From: Candidatus Porisulfidus sp. TsSOB
GTDB lineage: Bacteria; Pseudomonadota; Gammaproteobacteria; Poriferisulfidales; Poriferisulfidaceae
Length of the DNA stretch: 39,871 bases
Direction: 5' to 3'
Assembly (NCBI GenBank): GCA_002631715.1
Contig: MRSX01000011.1
Coordinates: forward strand, 1-39,871
Made by a program: the position numbers and the translations under genes. This document shows positions 33,767 to 39,871 of the stretch, one piece after another. The notes below the pieces were generated by a model that worked only from the letters and a program-made list of their open reading frames with translations, searched no databases and was not told the origin of the DNA. Numbering within the stretch: position 1 is the stretch's first letter; each line of letters starts with the position of its first letter.

Positions 33767-34714
33767 TCAGGGCCTGCCGGGCGCCTCCAGTTCATCCTGC
33801 CCGGAGGGACGCTTCGGCGGCTTTCGCGAAGAGGCCTGTTTCATGCCGTGCAGGACCGGTTTGGCGAATGCGAGCCGCTTTCTCATGATCCGAACCGCGT
33901 CGGGATGGCTGTCGATGAGCACCGCGCTGCGTCCCGCCCACACTGCGGCCTCCCCTGTTGTCCCGCTGCCCGCGAAAAAATCGAGCACCCGGTCCCCGGG
34001 ATTGGAGTGGACTCTCACGATCCGCTCCAGGATCGCCAGCGGCTTCTGCGTCGGATAGCCCGTCTTCTCCTTTCCGGTTGGGCTGACCACCGTTTGCCAC
34101 CAGGTGTCGGTCGGCGTCTTGCCCCGGGCGGCCTTCTTCGGACCTACCAGCCCGGGAGCCATGTAGGGAATCCGGTCGATATCTTCGTACCGGTACGTGT
34201 AGTCCTTGGGGTTTTTCGCGTACCAAAGGATGTTGTCGTGCTTGGGCGACCAGCGCTTCCGCGATCGCCCCCCGTAATCGTACGACCAGATGATCTCGTT
34301 AATAAAGGAGTCCCGACCGAAGATCCGATCCAGCAGGATCTTGCAGTAATGCACTTCCCGGTAGTCGACGTGAAGGAACAGAGAACCGGTCGGGTGCAGG
34401 AGCCGGTATGCCTCCTGCAGTCTCGACCCGAGGAAATCAAGGTAGTCGGAGAAGGCGTCCGGGAACTCCAGGCTGCCGAGCCGGGTGGTCTTGTATCTCT
34501 GCCCTTGGAAGCCCGTGCGGTCGCCGTCGGCGTCCCGGGTCGTTTTCAGGCGTGAACGCGACTGGGTTTTGCCCGTGTTGAACGGCGGGTCGATGTAGAT
34601 CAGGTGGAATGACTCTTCTGCGAACCCGCGCAGGATGGGGAGGTTGTCCCCGAAGTGGATATCCAGCGACGGCGGGGGTGGGGATTTGGAGTTCGAGGCG
34701 GAACGTCGATTCAT
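33767..34714 (-). CDS. Solitary beta-class DNA methyltransferase
   Basis: 315-aa site-specific amino-methyltransferase of adenine N6 or cytosine N4. The catalytic motif IYIDPPFNTGKT comes first (about 42-53) and the SAM motif LDFFAGSGTTGEAA late (about 260), the beta-class order. FLHVDYREVHYCKILLDRIFG and GYPTQKPLAILERIVR lie between. No restriction gene or target-recognition partner is adjacent, so it seems an orphan. From memory it resembles solitary enzymes common in actinomycetes more than Mod subunits of type III systems. The ATG at 34714 is preferred over a TTG at 34774. Recognition sequence cannot be read from the protein. Confidence 0.88.
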   Translation of the reverse strand: MNRRSASNSKSPPPPSLDIHFGDNLPILRGFAEESFHLIYIDPPFNTGKTQSRSRLKTTRDADGDRTGFQGQRYKTTRLGSLEFPDAFSDYLDFLGSRLQEAYRLLHPTGSLFLHVDYREVHYCKILLDRIFGRDSFINEIIWSYDYGGRSRKRWSPKHDNILWYAKNPKDYTYRYEDIDRIPYMAPGLVGPKKAARGKTPTDTWWQTVVSPTGKEKTGYPTQKPLAILERIVRVHSNPGDRVLDFFAGSGTTGEAAVWAGRSAVLIDSHPDAVRIMRKRLAFAKPVLHGMKQASSRKPPKRPSGQDELEAPGRP

Positions 34715-34851
34715 CAAGGCTTTCCGGCAAGGGTGCCTGCTCCAGTTTTTAACCGTTTGCAGGAAACCATGCAATGTGTCGCCATTATGGCACCGCCGCG
34801 ATTATGTGAACTTTCAGCACTTTTTGGAAGGAGCCCTTACTCCCCACAACT

Positions 34852-34888
34852 CTAAATGAGAACCACTTTACAAATGAGAATCATTCTT
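34852..34888 (+). promoter_or_regulatory. Tandem Fur boxes
   Basis: Two overlapping Fur-like 19-mers 18 bases apart share AAATGAGAA (34854-34862 and 34872-34880). The second, ACAAATGAGAATCATTCTT, agrees with the E. coli 19-bp consensus at 13 positions and contains the dyad GAGAATCATTC; the first agrees at about 11. They cover the -35 and spacer of the receptor promoter, so iron-loaded Fur should repress. Confidence 0.78.
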
Positions 34889-34895
34889 ATATACT
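34867..34895 (+). promoter_or_regulatory. Promoter of the TonB-dependent receptor
   Basis: -35 TTTACA (34867-34872), 17-base spacer, -10 TATACT (34890-34895). Both hexamers are near consensus and lie within or beside the Fur boxes. The transcript would have a leader of about 45 bases. Confidence 0.7.
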
Positions 34896-34947
34896 GTGGC
34901 CACCGCAGGAATGGATTCACTCAATTATGGATGCAAATGGAAACAAA

Positions 34948-37581
34948 ATGCTCAAAAAATCAGAAAGAATGCCCTGCATTCGTCGCACAAGTCACCTGTG
35001 TGGGAGCCTCGCGCTGCTCCTCTCCACTGCCGTGCTCGCGGAAGAATCTCCCTCAGCAATCGACCGTGAAGTTATCATTGTCGGCGGTTACCAGGAAGCT
35101 TACGAAACCGCCGGATCAGCCCACTTCGTCGGACCCGAGGAACTGCTGAAGTTCAACTACTCCGACATCCAGGACATCGTCCGTGAAGTCCCAGGCGTCT
35201 CGGTGCAACTCGAGGACGGCTACGGGCTGCGCCCCAATCTCAGCATTCGCGGCACGCCCACCGAGCGCAGCAGCCGCATCACGCTGCTGGAAGACGGTGT
35301 ACTGATCGCGCCGGCGCCCTACTCCGCGCCGTCCGCCTACTACTTCCCGACCGCCGGCCGCATGCACGCCTTCGAGGTGCTGAAAGGCCCGTCCGCGATT
35401 ACCCAGGGACCGTACACCATCGGCGGCGCCATGAACATGATCTCCACGCCAATCCCGCGCGACATGGACGCCGGCCTTCTGATCGAAGGCGGCGGCTACT
35501 CCGATCGCCGCCTGCATGCCCATGCAGGCTTTACATCGGACAACGGCGTCGGCCTCATGTTCGAGACCCATGACTGGGGCTCGGACGGCTTCCAGAAGAT
35601 CGACCGCAACGGCGGCGATACCGGTCTCAGCGTCCAAGACCATACGTTCAAGATTCGTTACGCGACCCCAGACTCGCGCCATCAACTGGACTTCAAGTAC
35701 CAGTACGCGGACCAGGACTCCGACCAGAGCTACCTCGGCCTGACCGATGCGGACTTTCGAAAGGATCCCTATCGCCGCTACGGCCTGTCGCAGCTGGACA
35801 ACATCAAGACCCAACACGACCAGCACATTCTCCGCTACCGGTTCAAGGCCAGCGACTCGCTGGCGATCTCCGTCACCGCCTACAACAACGAGCACGAGCG
35901 CAATTGGTTCAAGACTGAGGGTCTCGACCTCGACGGCACCGACAACGGGAATTCTTTCGAGAAAGATAGTTGGTACAACGTCATCCAGACCGTTAACAAG
36001 GGACAAGGCCGATGCCTGGCCAACACCCTGAGCGACTTGGGACTGACGGATGGCTCCGCGGACGGTACGAACCCGACATTGAACGACATTACCGTCACTG
36101 CCGACGACATCAGTTATTCGAAAGGGCGCAGCACGGTAGCAGGCGACGACCGTGGCACCTGCGAGGCCAAGTTGGTCACGACTGACCAGAGCGCGGATTC
36201 CTATGCCAAAAGCCGGGAAGCCCTTGAAGGACGCGTCAAGGCGAAACTGTCAGAGCTGGTAGGAGACTCTGTTACGGAGACTGACCTGAACGCTCGGGTG
36301 ACGACGCTGACAGATACACTCATCAGCGAGATTTCGACGGACAACGACACTGGCGAAGGGGAATCCGTCCTCGACTACTTCAGCAATGAAAGGCTACAGG
36401 GCATTCTGGACGGCACGGAAGATACCGCCGCAGGCGGCATTCAGTTGAAGTCCAATTCGCGCGAATACTTCTCCCGCGGTGTGCAGGTTCGGCTTGACTG
36501 GGAGGGCGAACTGGGCGGTGCCCACCACGACGTGGAAGTTGGCCTGCGCTACCACGAGGACGAGGAAGACCGCATCCAGCGTATCGACGCCTACACCCAG
36601 AAGGACGGAAAACTCATCCTGCACGATGCTGGAGACTGGGGCCATCAGAGCGCCGGCAACCGGCTGCAGGAGGCCGAGGCGGTCTCGGTTTATGTCCACG
36701 ACCGTATCGAGTGGGGTTCCTGGGTCTTCACCCCAGGCTTCCGCTACGAGGACATCAAACAGAAGCGAACCCGCTGGAAAGATCCGGAGCCAGACAACGC
36801 CCGAGCGAACTTCCGCTCCACCCGAAAGAACGACACCTCGGTGTTCCTGCCGGGCATGGGCGTCCTGTTCAGCATCGACGACCACTGGTCCGTGCTGGCC
36901 GGCTACCACAAGGGCTTCAGCGCGCCGAGCAACTCGCCGGGCGTTGAAGAAGAGAAGGCGGACAACTACGAACTCGGGGTTCGCTACTCCGGCACCTACG
37001 TACGCGGCGAGGTGATCGCGTTCTACAGCGACTACGAAAACCTGGTCGGCGAGTGCACCAACTCGTCCGGGGGCAATTGCGAGCCCGGTGACGCCTTCAA
37101 CGGCGATGCCGCGACCGTCGAGGGGGTGGAAACGATGTTCGTGGCCAACGTGCCGCTCAACGACACGCTCAGCCTGCCACTGTCGTTGTCGTACACCTAT
37201 ATCGACGGCGAGTTCGACACCAGCTTTGCCGATTCGCTATTTTTCGGCGACGTGGAGAAAGGTGACCCGCTCCCCTACATCCCGGAACACCAGATGCGCG
37301 TGTCAATGGGACTGGAAAGCACGGACTGGTCAGTCAACCTCAGCGGCAAGTACGTCGATGAGGTCTGCGTGAAAGCAGCCTGCGGGACTTTCGAGAAGAC
37401 CGATTCGTCTTTCACTGTGGACTTGTCCGGCAGTTACCGAATTAACAAGAATATCAGCCTCATCGCGCGCGTGGAGAACGTGACCGATCAGGAGGATCTC
37501 GTTGCTCGCCACCCGTACGGTGCCCGGCCCAACAAGCCGCGTACCGCGATGGTTGGATTGCGCGTCGACAACTTTTTCTAA
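34948..37581 (+). CDS. TonB-dependent outer-membrane receptor, FecA-like
   Basis: 877-aa siderophore/ferric-citrate type receptor. A signal peptide (LALLLSTAVLA) is followed at once by a possible TonB box (EVIIVGG), with no N-terminal signalling domain, so it is not a FecR/FecI transducer. The plug has GLRPNLSIRGTPTERSSRITLLEDGVLI-type sequence, LKGPSAITQGPYTIGGAMN. The barrel ends in a C-terminal Phe (LRVDNFF). Around residues 340-500 a long acidic insertion with two Cys is present, unlike FecA (774 aa). The ATG at 34948 has a GGAAA site; an in-frame ATG at 34927 is possible. Fur-controlled; energy likely comes from the TonB set at 22-25 kb. Substrate unproven. Confidence 0.93.
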   Translation: MLKKSERMPCIRRTSHLCGSLALLLSTAVLAEESPSAIDREVIIVGGYQEAYETAGSAHFVGPEELLKFNYSDIQDIVREVPGVSVQLEDGYGLRPNLSIRGTPTERSSRITLLEDGVLIAPAPYSAPSAYYFPTAGRMHAFEVLKGPSAITQGPYTIGGAMNMISTPIPRDMDAGLLIEGGGYSDRRLHAHAGFTSDNGVGLMFETHDWGSDGFQKIDRNGGDTGLSVQDHTFKIRYATPDSRHQLDFKYQYADQDSDQSYLGLTDADFRKDPYRRYGLSQLDNIKTQHDQHILRYRFKASDSLAISVTAYNNEHERNWFKTEGLDLDGTDNGNSFEKDSWYNVIQTVNKGQGRCLANTLSDLGLTDGSADGTNPTLNDITVTADDISYSKGRSTVAGDDRGTCEAKLVTTDQSADSYAKSREALEGRVKAKLSELVGDSVTETDLNARVTTLTDTLISEISTDNDTGEGESVLDYFSNERLQGILDGTEDTAAGGIQLKSNSREYFSRGVQVRLDWEGELGGAHHDVEVGLRYHEDEEDRIQRIDAYTQKDGKLILHDAGDWGHQSAGNRLQEAEAVSVYVHDRIEWGSWVFTPGFRYEDIKQKRTRWKDPEPDNARANFRSTRKNDTSVFLPGMGVLFSIDDHWSVLAGYHKGFSAPSNSPGVEEEKADNYELGVRYSGTYVRGEVIAFYSDYENLVGECTNSSGGNCEPGDAFNGDAATVEGVETMFVANVPLNDTLSLPLSLSYTYIDGEFDTSFADSLFFGDVEKGDPLPYIPEHQMRVSMGLESTDWSVNLSGKYVDEVCVKAACGTFEKTDSSFTVDLSGSYRINKNISLIARVENVTDQEDLVARHPYGARPNKPRTAMVGLRVDNFF

Positions 37582-37635
37582 CCGGCAGGGGAAGGGAGCC
37601 TACTCATCCCAGGTGCTCCCGAAACCGTCGGAACA

Positions 37636-37675
37636 GGTAGCCCCCCGTTACTCCTGCGACACTTGGGGGGCTGCC
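37636..37675. terminator. Hairpin between converging genes, possible bidirectional terminator
   Basis: An 11-bp stem, GGTAGCCCCCC with GGGGGGCTGCC (one G-T pair), encloses an 18-base loop between the ends of the receptor gene (+) and coaX (-). Neither side has a T-run, so termination is plausible from position but not certain. Confidence 0.45.
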
Positions 37676-37710
37676 GCCTTAACGGCACCTGATTCGGAGT
37701 ACCGGTCCGC

Positions 37711-38445
37711 TTATTCCTGGGCGCAGAGCGCCAATCCTTCCAACACCAAATCCGGTGCCGCGATCATCGGCGTGTGGCACCAGACCTGAAGTTTCTCGGC
37801 ATCGCCGCCCGTCAACATCACCAGGGCATGCCCGCCCAGCACATCCTCGCGTAGCCGCGAGCACATGGAATCGATGCCTCCGGACAGGAGCTTCCAGATT
37901 CCTGATTCGACCGCCTCGTCCGTACCGGTATGGGCGGTACTGCGCGGATTCACCGCCGGTGCGTGAATGGCCGCATACAGCATTGCCAAGCCGTCTCTCT
38001 GCCGAAGGTAGCCAGGCACGATCCAGCCGCCGCAGTGTTCGTTCTCCTCGGTCAGCCCGTCCACGGCGATTGCCGATCCGGCATCCACGATGATTAAGGC
38101 CGAATGGGTTCGATGACGCGCTGCCCGCATCGCCAGCAACCGATCCGCCCCGAAAGTTTCTGGCTGCGCATAGTGCAAGCTGATCTCCCCGCGCACTTTC
38201 TCAGGGTCGGCCCACGACACCGGCCCGCCCCACGCTTCCTCGACCCCCGCTCGTAGCTCGTCTCCGGCATCGCCCTGCATGGTCGAAACCGCGTGCAGGG
38301 TCTCTTCATGGTCCTGTCGTTCGCGCAGCATCTGATGCACCCGGCTGATGCCGGATATGGGTGTCACCCCGAGCCGGAAGATCTGCCCTTCCCGCTCCTC
38401 ACCCAGCTTGGCGCGGGTATGCCCAAGGTCCAGCAGCAAGGTCAT
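37711..38445 (-). CDS. coaX: Type III pantothenate kinase CoaX
   Basis: First step of coenzyme A synthesis: ATP-dependent phosphorylation of pantothenate by the CoaX (not CoaA) enzyme. The 244-aa protein shows LLLDLGHTRAKL (phosphate loop, DxGNTxxK class), YAQPETFGADRLLAMRAAR (substrate loop), IIVDAGSAIAVDGL, GGWIVPGYLRQRDGLAML and LTGGDAEKL. Several usual residues differ (GHT for GNT, DAGSA for DxGTA). The start overlaps the birA stop as ATGA, a common pairing. Confidence 0.9.
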   Translation of the reverse strand: MTLLLDLGHTRAKLGEEREGQIFRLGVTPISGISRVHQMLRERQDHEETLHAVSTMQGDAGDELRAGVEEAWGGPVSWADPEKVRGEISLHYAQPETFGADRLLAMRAARHRTHSALIIVDAGSAIAVDGLTEENEHCGGWIVPGYLRQRDGLAMLYAAIHAPAVNPRSTAHTGTDEAVESGIWKLLSGGIDSMCSRLREDVLGGHALVMLTGGDAEKLQVWCHTPMIAAPDLVLEGLALCAQE

Positions 38446-39221
38446 AAGCGGTGCAGACGCACGTCGGCACTGTCGAACCGCCGCACGCCCTCTTCTCCTT
38501 CGACTTGCAGGTATCCACGGTCGTCCACGCCCCGCGCGCGACCCGTGTATGTCTGGTTTAGTCCGGTCACATGCACCTCGCTACCCCTGAGACCGTCGTA
38601 CGGCTCAAAGTATGCCTTAAGTTCGCCCGGCGCGCCACTGTCCAACCGAACGAGGCAAGTGGCGACCGACTCGATCAGGCCGGCAGCCAAGTGGTTCGGG
38701 TCAGGGGACTGTTCGCAGGCGCGGGCGATCGAGGTGGTTTGACGGTCCAGTTCCGGTGCGTCTTCCACGTTGATGCCCACTCCGACCACGCAGCGGGCCT
38801 GCCCGCCGCGGACGCGGCATTCGGTGAGGATCCCACCGAATTTCGCGGAGCCGTACATGAGGTCGTTCGGCCAGTTCAGGCAGGGCTGGCCAAGCCCCAT
38901 CTCGCGCAGGCGCTCGATGAGCGCGATGCCGGCCCACAGGGCCAGGGCCGGCGGCGCCTCCGCCGGGAAGGCGTGCAACACCGAAAAGCATAGGGCTCCG
39001 TCGACCGTCTCCCAACTCCGGCCCTGCCGTCCTCGCCCTCCGGTCTGACGCCGTGCGATCTGTACCCGGTCGCGGATGGTCGCATCGTCATCGAGGATGT
39101 CGTTGGTGGAGGCAACTTCGTCGGCCACCTCGATCGGGCCGAGCCGGGCACGGATCTCTTCGGATAACGCCTCGGCGATCCGTTCGGCGTCGAGCGACAG
39201 GGGAATGGGAGGTCCGGTCAT
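38442..39221 (-). CDS. birA: Biotin--protein ligase BirA, without DNA-binding domain
   Basis: Activates biotin as biotinyl-AMP and attaches it to the carrier protein of acetyl-CoA carboxylase. In the 259-aa product, EVASTND, the ligand loop GGRGRQGRSW, NWPNDLMYGSAKFGGIL (with Lys before FGGIL) and VVGVGINVE are present, and a C-terminal SH3-like domain ends the protein. The N-terminal winged helix of E. coli BirA (321 aa) is missing, so it cannot be the bio-operon repressor. The ATG at 39221 is chosen; it has no ribosome site and lies 11 bases after the rRNA terminator T-tract. A TTG at 39236 is the only upstream choice. Confidence 0.93.
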   Translation of the reverse strand: MTGPPIPLSLDAERIAEALSEEIRARLGPIEVADEVASTNDILDDDATIRDRVQIARRQTGGRGRQGRSWETVDGALCFSVLHAFPAEAPPALALWAGIALIERLREMGLGQPCLNWPNDLMYGSAKFGGILTECRVRGGQARCVVGVGINVEDAPELDRQTTSIARACEQSPDPNHLAAGLIESVATCLVRLDSGAPGELKAYFEPYDGLRGSEVHVTGLNQTYTGRARGVDDRGYLQVEGEEGVRRFDSADVRLHRL

Positions 39222-39231
39222 GGGTACATTA

Positions 39232-39261
39232 AACAAAAACGGCCCCGCACGGGGCGGGGCC
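39232..39261 (-). terminator. rRNA operon intrinsic terminator
   Basis: Minus-strand stem GGCCCCGC/GCGGGGCC with a 5-base loop followed by GTTTTTGTTT, beginning 9 bases after the predicted 5S 3' end. A textbook strong terminator. It sits directly before birA. Confidence 0.9.
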
Positions 39262-39270
39262 GGATGAAAG

Positions 39271-39390
39271 GTGCCTGGCGATGTCCTACTTTCACATGGG
39301 GAGACCCCATACTATCATCGGCGATGAACCGTTTCACGGTCGAGTTCGGAATGGGATCGGGTGGTTCCAGCTCTCTATAGTCACCAGGCG
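39271..39390 (-). rRNA. rrf: 5S ribosomal RNA
   Basis: About 120 bases. The ends GCCTGG and CCAGGC pair as helix I. Conserved blocks CCCATTCCGAACTC and GTATGGGGTCTCCCCATG are present. It follows the 23S gene by about 53 bases in which nothing else is recognised. Confidence 0.95.
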
Positions 39391-39443
39391 GAAAAAGATC
39401 GGATGATTCACAACGTTCAATCAAGCGGAAGGTCTGAAGTAGC

Positions 39444-39871
<428 letters not shown>

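Overview
The window is a GC-rich gammaproteobacterial chromosome segment. Gene order and protein types (complete mraZ-to-lpxC division/cell-wall cluster, rsmI-rnpB-mraZ linkage, LpoA, ubiG-mupP-yciK block, split pntAA/pntAB/pntB, type III pantothenate kinase) suggest a free-living respiratory member of the Chromatiales/Ectothiorhodospiraceae or a relative. That placement is inference; the class is much firmer than the family. No phage, insertion sequence, CRISPR array or tRNA was seen, and no stretch over 300 bases lacks a gene or RNA.

Region 1 (1-17.7 kb, minus strand) is an intact dcw cluster read right to left: mraZ, rsmH, ftsL, ftsI, murE, murF, mraY, murD, ftsW, murG, murC, murB, ddl, ftsQ, ftsA, ftsZ, then the first 44 codons of lpxC at the window edge. 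From mraZ to ftsZ no gap exceeds 27 bases and most junctions are ATGA/GTGA overlaps. A promoter with four 10-bp-spaced TGGAA boxes (MraZ operator) lies ahead of mraZ, and a second promoter precedes lpxC.

Region 2 (17.9-21.1 kb) holds the RNase P RNA and rsmI on the minus strand, and lpoA (activator of PBP1A) diverging from rsmI on the plus strand.

Region 3 (21.1-30.0 kb, plus strand) starts with a GPP34/GOLPH3-family protein. A TonB2-type energising module follows: DUF3450 periplasmic protein, long ExbB/TtpC-like protein, short ExbB, ExbD, TonB and a TPR protein. It is joined by a GTGA overlap to ubiG, followed by a MupP-type phosphatase, rmuC and a YciK-type reductase.

Region 4 (30.0-34.7 kb, minus strand) carries pntAA-pntAB-pntB (proton-translocating transhydrogenase), an endonuclease III-fold glycosylase whose catalytic lysine is replaced, and upstream a solitary beta-class DNA methyltransferase.

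Region 5 (34.8-39.9 kb) has a Fur-controlled FecA-like TonB-dependent receptor on the plus strand, the likely client of the TonB module, then birA-coaX on the minus strand directly behind the terminator of an rRNA operon, of which 5S and the 3' end of 23S are present.

Nothing here is clearly a wholly new system. The best candidates for a closer look are the GPP34 protein beside the TonB module, the large insertion in the receptor, the altered glycosylase abutting pntB, the possible attenuator ahead of pntAA, and birA-coaX apparently fed by read-through of the rRNA terminator.
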